From Candidatus Reidiella endopervernicosa (GTDB lineage: Bacteria; Pseudomonadota; Gammaproteobacteria; GCF-013343005): DNA of 64,000 nucleotides. Where the stretch lies: positions 2,400,501 through 2,464,500 of the forward strand of contig NZ_CP054491.1 of NCBI RefSeq assembly GCF_013343005.1, in the 5' to 3' direction. The position numbers and the translations under genes are program-made. Shown one piece after another: positions 40,422-50,534 of the stretch; the first letter of the stretch is position 1; the number at the start of each line of letters is the position of its first letter. The notes under the pieces were generated by a model that was not told the origin of the DNA, made no database searches, and saw only the letters and a program-made list of their open reading frames with translations.

Positions 40422-41246
40422 TTAATCGTAGTACCGATTCTCAGCCAGATGGATATCGAAATAGTCACCACCAATATCCTGTAGGCCAACAAGCGCTGCC
40501 CCATTCCTGCCAGAAACCACCACCAAAATCACGATAGTTGAGCTGATTGATAGTGATGTTGGTAGGGTTTTGACTAGTAATGATACGGATACCACGCGCT
40601 ACATCATGATCGAAGCGAATCGTTACCACATGGAAACCTCGTTGCTGACGGTGTCTGACCGATTTAACCTTGAACCGATACCCCTCTCGGAAGATTCCCC
40701 GCTTCCCGCCTCCTCCTTGTCGAGAAGTAGCATCGCAATGGTGTGTTCAGGTCTGATGCAGTTATTATCTCCTATATAACTTCCATAGGTTGGCGAGGAG
40801 TCATCACCGTTATTAATGATCACACCGGTATTACCACTCCCTGATTGATGATAGTACTGTTACCGATGCTGAACCACCGTAACTGTAGTAGGTACGATGA
40901 CGTTCCAGGCACTCTCGATAGCTCTGAACTGCCGTCTCCTGCCACTGTGAAGGTAATCGTTATAGTGAAAATACCCATAACGTGAAGAGTGACCCCCATT
41001 CATCTGGTTATAGCTCTGGTTCAACTCATTGAAGGTCTCACTCAGCTGATCTCGACCTAGCAACATAAAATTTCGGTTGGCAGGCACTTCTAATTCAGCC
41101 CTGAGCTCAAACTCCGAACCCGATGGTAGCTCCAGAATTGAATCAGCCATGGACGCTGCGTTTACCTGACCTATAACAGAGACAACTATCGAGACCATTA
41201 TCAGTAAACGTACTCTTCCACAGCCCTTTTGATTTTCATAGCTCAT
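40422..41246 (-). pseudogene. secreted hypothetical protein, frameshifted
   Basis: ATG 41246, nine bases after GGAG, opens a signal peptide (VRLLIMVSIVVSVIGQVNA). The mature start is ASMADSILELPSGSEFELRA, LEVPANRNFMLLGRDQLSET. Later segments in other frames read ECLERHRTYYSYGG, VIINNGDDSSPTYGSYIG, CIRPEHTIAMLLLDKEEAG and a coherent end NGAALVGLQDIGGDYFDIHL. About 275 residues and at least three indels. Two or more cysteines and many Ser/Tyr suggest an exported beta-rich protein. No family recognised. Confidence 0.45.
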
Positions 41247-41464
41247 TATCAATTGCTCCATACCTATCTGTTAATGGTTCCATCCCTTAAACGGACTCGG
41301 ACAGAAGGTTTGACGAAAACCCATGAGATGAGTGGGTATCAATAACCGCAACACCATTATCGAGCCATATCAACACCCTCTTTTTACGATCAATTTCGAG
41401 TGTTGTTCTGTCACAGCTCCATTCAGTGTCCGTTTAACACCAGTGACAGAGTGAGGAAACCATA

Positions 41465-41905
41465 ATGAGTGCGCAGATAATTGAACAATGCAAGATTGAT
41501 TTTGACATAGAGACCAGTGACGAAAGAGCCTTTGAAGACGTCGAGTCGTATAACAGTGTGCTGCTAGCATTACATGGCCGCAACGACTCTGATGAACTTA
41601 ACCCACATCATTTTCAGCGTCTCTTTAACGCTCAGCGCTCCGCGTTCTGCTCACCATTCACTCTCGGTACACTTGAGTACATTGAAATGGCCAGGGAGAG
41701 TAATATTTTAGATTTTCTGCTCGATATCTATCTTGTGATGGCTGAACATTCAGGACCAGACCGAGATCTCGCTGGTGTCATTATTGATAACAGTGCTCTA
41801 TCACTAAGCAGAGACGATGCCATGGAGCTACTTGGGTACATGCTTGAGTGCGAGTTATTAACGCAGACCTATCTTCGTTGTAACCTCCAATCGGCAAACA
41901 GCTAA
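41465..41905 (+). CDS. hypothetical protein
   Basis: An intact 146-residue acidic soluble protein (MSAQIIEQCKIDFDIETSDE at the start; RNDSDELNPHHFQRLFNAQR; MELLGYMLECELLTQTYLRC at the end). GAGG lies a few bases before ATG 41465. It looks mostly alpha-helical. No family recognised. It is one of few undamaged genes in the 20.7-50 kb island and precedes the RHS-like gene by about 170 bp; it could be an immunity or chaperone-type partner, but nothing in the sequence proves that. Confidence 0.6.
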   Translation: MSAQIIEQCKIDFDIETSDERAFEDVESYNSVLLALHGRNDSDELNPHHFQRLFNAQRSAFCSPFTLGTLEYIEMARESNILDFLLDIYLVMAEHSGPDRDLAGVIIDNSALSLSRDDAMELLGYMLECELLTQTYLRCNLQSANS

Positions 41906-42802
41906 TTGATACTTCACACATGATAAATCGTCGGCAGATCAACATCATAGAAAAAGATTACAAAACCACCTCAGATCAGAGGGGCTTCAAAGAGTGTATA
42001 CATTAAATCAACATGCGCTTAGCATTACGCAACAAAACAACTATGTATAAAAACCAGCATAGCGATGGAGAACAATAGGATGTTAAGTCACCTGATCACC
42101 GGGTACAGTTTGAATACTCAAGACCCTATTTCAACAATAATAAACTGGTTCACGGAGGTCCATTACCTACCCATTCTACTGTTTGGCCTCACTCTGATCG
42201 TGACAGCCATCCCCTCCCAAACTGAGGCAGGGGTTAATCTCAAGAACGGTAACTATTACATCACCTACACAGATATCGTTATTGCAGGACGTCACGATCT
42301 TGAGATCGAACGCACTTATAACAGTCGATCAGGTGGAAAGGGTATTTTCGGCATTGGCTGGGGTTCCGATTACGAGACCAGTCTCGCAGTACAGGGCGAT
42401 GGCACGGTTGTTATACGAGAAAATGGTTCTGGTGCCCGTACCGTATTCAGGCCACCTTCGCTAAGTAAAGAGGAGATTGAGAGTGCTGTTGATGCCATTA
42501 TTCAGGCCGCCAATCAAGACAACCGTTTCAGCAATGACCGTGAGCGCCGTGATGAACGCAACAAGCTCTTACGAGATGCAGAATTCCGTTCCAACGCATG
42601 GACTCGATATGTAGAAAAGGGCTGCTCAAACCACGCCACATTCCTATCGGGACTGTCTATCGAACCTCCACTCGTGGTCAACAGCGTCTACTACGCACAC
42701 ACGGGGTTTCAGCGCTCGAACAGTAGTCAGATCGATGAATTCGACACCTCAGGGGCGCTCACTCGGGTCAATCTCAGCAATGGCGAGAGCCAACACCTGT
42801 TT

Positions 42803-43087
42803 CCGGGGAGTCGCTATTTTTGCGAAAGTTTGTTTTGGGCATCCAAGCCCAAGCAAACAGCAAAAACTTAACGCGACCGTTTATGCCTTCGGCGCCCCGA
42901 CCGTCCTGCGTACGTTGCGTAATCACCTCTTCGCGGCTCTACACAACTCCCTCAGTGACTCTACGCCGACATAAAGCCGCTGCTGCATCTTCTTCGTCGT
43001 CCGCTCGCGCTCTCAACTACGAATATGCAGACGGCGTCGACTATCGCGGACTAACCGCCTTCGCTTCGCTATCCATGGCGGTCAGCG
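42803..43087 (+). mobile_element. repeat element E283, copy 2 (in RHS-like gene, sense)
   Basis: A 285-bp mosaic copy: the left hairpin is type A (GTTTG with CAAAC) while the right end is type B (TTCGCTTCGCTATCC). Excision joins CTGTTT to CGTGATGC and keeps the frame. Confidence 0.92.
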
Positions 43088-43844
43088 CGTGATGCAGAGG
43101 GCCAGCTCTCTCGCATAGTTGACAGTGAAGACCGAGAACTCCGTTTCTCCTTTAATAACAACGGTACAGTTTCCAGGATTGATGCAAGCGGAGGAAAAAG
43201 CGTTGTCTACCGGTATGACAACGATCGTCTTGTTCACACTCAGGATGCCGCTGGTAACTACTTCACCTATCGTTATGACGCTAACACCAACCTGATCACG
43301 ATTGGCTACGACGACGGTAGCAGCAGAATGATCACCTACACAGGAACCGAATTTGGTGGCAATCAGTTCGTACGCTCTGTAACAGAACGGGACAACATGA
43401 CCACCTGGTATAACTACGGCACCAACTACAGAAGAGACGATGGTGAGTCTTACTATACTGAGGTCATTAAAACCCGACCGGGAGCAAGAGTCGCACCAAC
43501 CGTTACGAATACACCATCGCCTATCGCGACGATGGCTCTACCTACACACAGCGCATACGTAACGATGTTAACGGCATCATTACTGACACCACCTACGACG
43601 AAAATGGCACACCTATCAACATTGAACGGGGTAACCGTGACACCCAATTCGAATATGATGATCGTGGTCGACTCACTCTAAAAATGATGGTGAGAGATAA
43701 CTCGACTTTTTATAACGACACCGTAAACAAGATATCGAAGGTCATTCAGTATCCCTCTGAATATCCTGAAAATGCGAAGATCTCTGTTTTTGAATACGAC
43801 GCAAATGGCAACCTCACCACAGCTTCAAACAGTGACGGTAAACG

Positions 43845-44126
43845 CCGGGGAGTCGCTATTTTTGCGAAAGTTTGTTTTGGGCATCCAAGCCCAAGCAAAC
43901 AGCAAAACTTCACGCGACCGTTTATGCCTGCGGCGCCCGACGTCCTGCGTTCGTTGCGTAATCACCTCTTCGCGGCTCTACACAACTCCCTCAGTGACTC
44001 TACGCCGACATAAAGCCGCTGCTGCATCTTCTCCGTCGTTCGCTCGCGCTCTCAACTACGAATAGGCAGACGGCGTCGACTATCGGGGACTAACCGCCCT
44101 CACTTCGCTCTCCATGGCGGTCAGCG
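43845..44126 (+). mobile_element. repeat element E283, copy 3 (in RHS-like gene, sense)
   Basis: A 282-bp type A copy at both ends, 757 bp after copy 2. Excision joins AAACG to CGTGCACC, giving DGKRVHLIYDDAG. Confidence 0.92.
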
Positions 44127-44316
44127 CGTGCACCTCATCTACGATGATGCGGGTCAGATCATAAGATCAGAATTTGAAGACACCGCATTGATCTTCACCT
44201 ATAACGCCATGAGCAAACCCATCACCATCGCTATCGAAGATGTCGGCTCGCTTTCTATCGCCTATGACGATGATGGTGAGATCACAAAAGTTGAAAGTTC
44301 CGATGGCAGTCAAGAG

Positions 44317-44599
44317 TCGGGGAGTCGCTATTTTGCGGAAGCTTGTTTTGGGCATCCAAGCCCAAGCAAGCGGCAAATACTAACGCGACCGTTTATGCCT
44401 ACGGCGCCCCGACCGTCCTGCGTACGTTGCGTAATCACCTCTTCGCGGCTCTACACAACTCCCTCACTGACTCTACGCCGACATAAAGCCGCTGCTGCAT
44501 CTTCTTCGTCGTTCGCTCGCGCTCTCAACTACGAATAGGCAGACGGCGTCGACTATCGCGGACTAACCGCCTTCGCTTCGCTATCCATGGCGGTCAGCG
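44317..44599 (+). mobile_element. repeat element E283, copy 4 (in RHS-like gene, sense)
   Basis: A 283-bp type B copy at both ends, 190 bp after copy 3. Stem arms are GTCGC (44324-44328) with GCGAC (44385-44389), GCTTG (44341-44345) with CAAGC (44367-44371) and TTGGGC with GCCCAA around a six-base loop. Excision joins CAAGAG to TTGGCA and leads to the natural stop at 44675. Confidence 0.92.
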
Positions 44600-44687
44600 T
44601 TGGCACTACTCATTACCCAATCATTCCAGGCACTCTTATCACTGGTGAAACCAGCTGGCGTTAACCTAAACCTGTAAGGACACCACT

Positions 44688-47600
44688 GTGACAACAAGAA
44701 TAACAACCACAATTACAAATAACAGACTGTTATCTGCAGCTATCGGACTAGGTTCACTACCGCTATGTAACCAGATCAGTGCCAACATTGATAACACCGA
44801 AACCCGCATGCAGTCTGATGTGGCGATATTGATTCAGGCTGGTCATGCGACTGCTCCTAATAAAGTTATCGCCTACCATAATAGTGACACCAGTCTTCTT
44901 GAAACCTGGGACGGTATTGATGTACGTCTATGGCGTCGTGCCATTACCGCTGAACCATGGCAAATACTACGTCACTGGAAAAGCCTGCCCGGGGAGTCGC
45001 TATTTTTGCGAGAGTTTGTTTTGGGCATCCAAGCCCAAGCAAACAGCAAAAACTTCACGCGACCGTTTATGCCTGCGGCGCCCGACGTCCTGCGTACGTT
45101 GCGTAATCACCTCTTCGCGGCTCTACACAACTCCCTCAGTGACTCTACGCCGACATAAAGCCGCTGCTGCATCTTCTCCGTCGTTCGCTCGCGCTTCCCA
45201 ACTACGAATAGGCAGACGGCGTCGACTATCGGGGACTAACCGCCCTCACTTCGCTCTCCATGGCGGTCAGCGAAGGCGCCTGGAGTCACTCCCACAAAGA
45301 TGTCACGCACTATTTCTCCAGCAACGTTGATGGTCACTTTGAACTGTTCGATGCAGAGAATTTTTCACGCCTCTATCGTGTAACAGCCAGAATGACACCT
45401 GACCATTCGCCTGACACTCACATCATTAAAGGTGATGGTGGTTCTTCCACCATTATCGCGATACCTGAACTCGATAACGAGGATAGTCCCTATCTCTCAC
45501 TCCATCTTGGAACAAAAGATGGCGGCTTCTCCATCTGGCAACCCTTTGCTGGTGAAAGAGAGGTCACTGATTTATTTGAGCTCGCTAATGGCCTATTCGC
45601 CGTTCGTCTCGACAAGAGTGATTGGCAGCTCATACGGGTTAAACCCAATGGAAGCAGCCAGAGAGTCACCCTACCCAGTCTACCCTCAGAAGTCCCAAAG
45701 ATACGCAAGCTAACAGATGGCCTATTTGGGGTCGCGATCTACGATGATGCACTACGTAGAGATAAAGACGACGGTGCACTCTGGCATCTATTCAGAATCA
45801 ACTCCGGCGATGAGATCGAGCCTCTACAGCTCTCGGGGTTTGAACCGGGTGCCGTGAAGAGTATTCACCGCATATCAGACCATCTCCTACGATTAACAAG
45901 TCGCACATCAGAAGATGTTGATCACTCATTGCAGACTCACTTCTACCGGATTAACGAATCGAAACAGGCTATTGAAGTTCATAAAGACATTACTGGTATC
46001 CCTGATTTGACTCGCAACTTCCGACTGCTGGCCAATGGTGAACTCGTCGGAGCGGCTGAAGTAGATGATGCAGATGGAGACGGTACACCGGGTGATTGGG
46101 TATGGCGCATGCGCGACTCACAGGGAGAGTGGCGCACACCTCAAGAGATACTCCCAGAACTCTCTGGAAAAATATGGACCATGAGCGACTGGCATGATGG
46201 TCAAGGGATCGGGGTTCAAACCATGACTGGCGAATCAGGCGCTGAATACACCTCCCAGTGGTATCTCCGAGACAACAAGACCAAGCAGTGGCACTCCGCC
46301 GAAAAAACGCTTCCCCTTCATGATGATCTGGCGATAGACACCATTCACGAGCGTCGAGATGGACTATTTGAAATTACCAGCATGCTTGATGCCGCCATTA
46401 AACCTGATTTCGACTCACCCGTACCCGTCGTTATTCAGAGCACCCACTGGGTGATGCGTGCAGAGGATGGAGAGTGGAACGACGTTAGGAGCATAGTTGC
46501 CAAGCACCGTCCTGGACTGGAAAAGAAAATCATCGCTGTCGATGCCCGAAGCAACGGCTTGATGGTCGATATCCAGCGTAACCATGATGAGACACCGATC
46601 AGACTGCTTTTTACAAGAACCGTGATCATCAGTGGGTCATGTTAGATAACACCATGCTCACAACAGCCTCAAGCTCAGCAGCATCTAATAAACGCCCCTT
46701 CAGCAAGGTCAAACATAGTGAGGTACTGGCCAGTGGGCGTCTAATCCTGTTGCATGAACAGGACGATGCCAACTTGGGATGGTGAGTGGAGATATCCAGT
46801 TACTGCAATCAGGTAGTGAGGGATGGCGGCTACTTCAAGCACAGAATGCACTCGGTGGTAAGGCGGCCCAGCTTCGCTATGACGCTGATCTTGGTCTGTT
46901 AGTACGCAGTAGCCATACAGGTGGCAGCAAGCATACTTCCGCCTCGATCACGATGGGTCATGGACTGACGTACGCACCCTAATTCCAAATGCCCCAGCAG
47001 GCTAGCATCAGCGTTCACCTTCGCCAACAGCCGCGGCGTGGCGATTAAAAGACACGATGCCAATGGTAATGGTCGTTTTGGCGAGTGGTATTTTACTATC
47101 CTGACAGTCAGGGCTGGCACGATATCTCCACCCTCCTCCCAAATGCATTTCCTGCTATTCAGACCATTATCGACGCCGGTGGACGTTCTACCATCAGCGT
47201 TCAGGAGGCGGGGATGCCAACCGTAACGAGATCGCCAACGAGTGGCACCACTACTACCGTAATGGAGATCAATGGATAGATCTTCAACAGCAGTGGCCGA
47301 ATTACCGGAAGAACTCTCCGAGCTACGTGTCTCAGCCGACGGTCGTGTCTTAACCGCTCGCGAAGAGTGGGACTCAAATGGCAACGGCGAGTCATTTGAG
47401 TTGATCGCAGCTATCTGGTCGGATAAACAACATCGATTTATTCCTGTCTCAACTCTAATAGAACAACCGCTACAACAGATCAGCGACATCCGCAGTCTGT
47501 GGAGTGGTCGTGGTATCGTATACAGGTAAGCAATGCAGAACAAACTAGTTCCATCACCTCAAGTACAACGGTTGCTGGTGGTCATAGATGGCTGCTCTAC

Positions 47601-49802
47601 CAGCATCAAACGGATGAGAACTGGAAGCCAGTCGTTGTTGGTGATTCAGCACCATTAAAATACGTGCTGACAGTACAGGCCGGCTACTAGCACTGCGTAC
47701 AGAGAGTGAAAGTGATTGGCAGCTTTGGAGCCGCAGCTCTCCTGAGGCATCTCTGAGCAGAGTGAGTGAATATACAAACAGACAACTAAAAGATGTGCAG
47801 TTAGAGATCGCAACGGACTTTTGCCATCCAGTTGAGTGATCTTTGGCGTGATGGTAGTGAACAGTGGGAGCTATGGAAACTCAATGATGGTGGCCATGAA
47901 AGAGTCGGTCACTCTAGCTCCTCTAGCTGGTTTGGCCTGAATCACACCAGCGACAGCCAGGACCGTATCCACTTTGATAATGCCCAGCACTATCAAGACG
48001 GTCGTCAGGTGGAGAATGTAGCCACGCCAAAAATTTGGTTCCATGCAGACGCCAACATCCCAAACCAGAAAAACACAGTCTATGCGCCAGCAGTAATTAG
48101 TCAGGCACTCACATCACCGGATGGCATCACACCACCAGTACGAATTGATGCGATAGGATATGGTCCATCCGGTTCTGTTATCGTCTATATGAATGGCACA
48201 CAGCGCATGGTCGTAAGCTCTTCTAACGGTCCATCATGGATGGAGAGTCGTACAGAACTGGATGACAAAGCAGCCTCAAAGAAGGAGATAATTCTGCTGG
48301 TCAATCGTTTCCCAGATGGAACTGAACGACTTTCAAGACTGGATGCACCCGATCTATGGATCTGGTCATACAATCACCAGAACGGCAGGATTTACTATGA
48401 CAATAACGGCTACTTTTTCAATGAAACCGATGCAGTCAGTGAGGTGCTGACCTTTCGGGTTGGAGAGCAGATACACGCCTTTGAACAGCTGGGTAGCTAC
48501 CTGTTCCGCCCCGACATCCTTGAGAAACGTCTTGGCCTGGCCGAACGCACGCTATTTGGACTTACACAACGTGATGCAGAACGTATCAAACTCGCCAAAA
48601 GTTAGCACCAGAGGGTATCGATATTGCGAGTCTACAACCACCACATATTACTGTGGTGGCATCAACCGATAGTGTCGATCACCCTACGTGGATCTCGACC
48701 TGACTGCTGAAGGTTTTGGTATTGATGAGAGCAGCATCTCAATACACATACTCGGCGCAGGACAGGCGCGTTCTGTTACACCGCAACCATCGGGTGATCA
48801 AAGGCAAAAACTCGCACTCACAAAGCGCGTCCCTCTCGTCCCTGGGTGAATCGGCTCAAGGTCTCGATCTATGATGCAAACGGTCTGAGTCATTCGCAGC
48901 GTCTACAGATTACCTACACGCCAATAAAGGGTGAAAAACCGACGCTCTACGCCGCAATTGTGCCACATCGCAGTACAAGGGTGTTAACAATCTTGATGCG
49001 CTTCCACTAACGCAGAATGATGCTCGCACCATCACCGAGACACTCAAGTCACAGCACGGCAAACGATTCGGTAAGGTCGTCACCCAAACATGGTGTCAGG
49101 AAGATGGCTGTAACTCTCAGCCAACCCGCAAACAACTCATCGAGCAACTACCACAGTTTCTCTCCAGCGCTAAGAATGGCGACTTTGTCGTCATCTATAT
49201 CAGCGGCATGGGCTAAAAATCGGTTCCGAGTATTTCATGGTGCCAGAAGATGGCGACCCCGCTCTGCCCTCCACGCTCGTTGCCTGGTCGCAGATCCAAG
49301 GCTGGTTACGTGGAACAGGACTGGGCAAAAGGTCGTTTTTCTGGACACCGCCAGTCTGGTGCAGTTTTTAAACAAAATCGTGATCAACGCCGCATGGTGC
49401 AACAAGCCGCCGAGCACGATGGTATCTATGTACTATCCGCCGCTGCAGCTGATGCCTCAGCCTATGAACTGAGCAGCATCGGCAACGGTCTCTTACCCAT
49501 GTCGTCAAGAGGGACTGATAGGACAGGCCGATGCGGGTGCCGATGGCTCTATCTCCTTCGAAGAGCTCTCATTCCACATCGCTCGTAGAGTGCGCGAACT
49601 ATCATCAGCACAGAAAGTAAGAATGGAGCCCTACGTCCCAATCCTGGACCAACATATGGACTTCGAATTTGCGAATGTAAATAGAAAAATAGCGCTCTAT
49701 CTGCGCACCTCAGACATCTCCACCTTCGACAACACTGCATTGCCAACACGAAACAGGTGGTGGGGCGAACAGATTAACAACCTCAAGGAAACATCTCACT
49801 AG
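44688..49802 (+). pseudogene. large secreted pseudo-caspase with beta-propeller-like N-terminal region, interrupted and frameshifted
   Basis: GTG 44688 follows TAAGGA that overlaps the RHS-like stop, so the two genes form an operon. The protein opens with a signal-like segment (LSAAIGLGSLPLCNQISA). Repeat copy 5 cuts it at WKSL; excision gives WKSLQGAWSHSHKD. The next 1.4 kb is open, then one-base shifts recur every 100-400 bp. Blade-like repeats (WRMRDSQGEWRTPQEIL, WHSAEKTLPLHDD) run to RPDILEKRLGLAERTLFGL. A caspase fold then reads TLYAAIVG, NLDALPLTQNDARTITETL, VVIYISGMGLKIGSEYFMVP and VVFLDTASLVQ. The usual GHG is GMG and the usual D(T/A)CHS is DTAS, so both catalytic residues are absent. 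A non-catalytic partner role is inference. Confidence 0.65.
44989..45272 (+). mobile_element. repeat element E283, copy 5 (in pseudo-caspase gene, sense)
   Basis: A 284-bp type A copy, 389 bp after copy 4. Excision joins AGCCTGC to AAGGCGCC and links the N-terminal segment to the 460-codon open segment in frame. Confidence 0.92.
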
Positions 49803-49809
49803 CCAATAG

Positions 49810-50037
49810 AGAGAAGCCACCCACACTCTGGCAATAGTAGAGGACAACGGCACTCCCATGCGCAGTCAGTTGAGCAGCAACAGCGGTAACGTACTGGGCC
49901 AATGGCGTTTTAGTGATACAGGTGTCGAGGTGATGCTCCAGGAGGTGTCAAAGACCATCTCAGAGAGCCAGAAAGTGGCGGTAGCGTGCAGTGCTAGTGC
50001 CGCTAAGGGTGCAAAACGAAAAGTTAAATGCGATTAG
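49810..50037 (+). pseudogene. open fragment after the pseudo-caspase
   Basis: An open frame (HTLAIVEDNGTPMRSQLSSN, VLGQWRFSDTGVEVMLQEVS, ending AKGAKRKVKCD) begins 7 bp after the pseudo-caspase stop and has no good start until ATG 49858. It may be the true C-terminus of that protein in a shifted frame, or a small separate gene of 59 codons. Not recognised. Confidence 0.3.
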
Positions 50038-50230
50038 TCATTGAACTAACAAACCCAAAAACAGGGTCCACAAACTAAGGCGGAGAGGAGAGGAAAGAAC
50101 GGACTCGATACTTTTCGCCTCCCCTGCGGATTGATGTGTCGCCTTGCAGCTGACATCTCATACCACCACTGCACGCTGGCTTATCGAATCCGACTGTTTG
50201 AAACTGAGACCTCAAGCCCCTTTCTAAGCA

Positions 50231-50255
50231 CAAAAACCCGCCGTATGGCGGGTTT
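50231..50255 (-). terminator. intrinsic terminator of the tRNA-Ser gene
   Basis: On the minus strand AAACCCGCC-ATAC-GGCGGGTTTTT forms a GC-rich hairpin with a T-run, starting 7 bp after the tRNA CCA end. Confidence 0.85.
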
Positions 50256-50261
50256 GTTGTT

Positions 50262-50349
50262 TGGCGGAGAGGGAGGGATTCGAACCCTCGATACGTTGCC
50301 GTATACACACTTTCCAGGCGTGCTCCTTCGGCCACTCGGACACCTCTCC
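50262..50349 (-). tRNA. tRNA-Ser (anticodon GGA)
   Basis: Acceptor stem GGAGAGG pairs with CCTCTCC, followed by discriminator G and an encoded CCA. The anticodon stem-loop carries CTGGAAA with anticodon GGA (reads UCC/UCU). A long variable arm (class II) and the T-loop GGTTCGAATCC are present. Length is 88 nt including CCA. Confidence 0.95.
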
Positions 50350-50491
50350 AGAATCAAGCCAATGCTACGAAAACAGCTACTGACAAGAAGCGCGCAAGGT
50401 TAAACCAGATTCGGTCTCTACGCAATGAAACAGGGCTGTTTTTAACCCTATTAGGGTTAATCAGACGATTTAAACTGGCTGCGGAACAGCC

Positions 50492-50528
50492 TCTACTCGC
50501 GGCCCAAGGGATCGGTGGGCCGCGAGTG
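50492..50528. terminator. GC-rich hairpin downstream of mscS
   Basis: Arms ACTCGCGGCCCA and TGGGCCGCGAGT enclose a nine-base loop, 7 bp after the mscS stop. No T-run follows on the mscS strand, so it may be an mRNA-stabilising hairpin or a weak terminator. Confidence 0.6.
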
Positions 50529-50534
50529 ATGGCA

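Larger units (their letters stand above)
42080..44677 (+). pseudogene. RHS/YD-repeat protein with DUF6531-like N-terminus, cut by three repeat elements
   Basis: A hydrophobic N-terminal segment (LPILLFGLTLIVTAIPSQ) precedes GVNLKNGNYYITYTDIVI and ERTYNSRSGGKGIFGIGWGS, typical of the DUF6531 start of RHS proteins. YD repeats follow (YRYDNDRLVHTQDAAGNYFT, FEYDANGNLTTASNSDGK, IYDDAGQIIRSEFED). Copies 2, 3 and 4 interrupt it, and excising all three joins HLF-RDAEGQL, DGKR-VHLIYDD and GSQE-LALLITQ. One base is missing near 43.48 kb. Repaired, it has 582 residues and ends KPAGVNLNL. It lacks a long polymorphic toxin tip. Start ATG 42080 follows GGAG; ATG 42065 has no ribosome binding site. Confidence 0.75.

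Noticed and set aside
42803-45272. CRISPR array or tandem repeat
   Set aside because: The units are about 283 bp, spaced irregularly from 190 bp to many kb, with coding sequence between them and copies in both orientations.
50075-50335. 86-codon frame over the tRNA-Ser gene
   Set aside because: It is a chance frame across the tRNA and its terminator.
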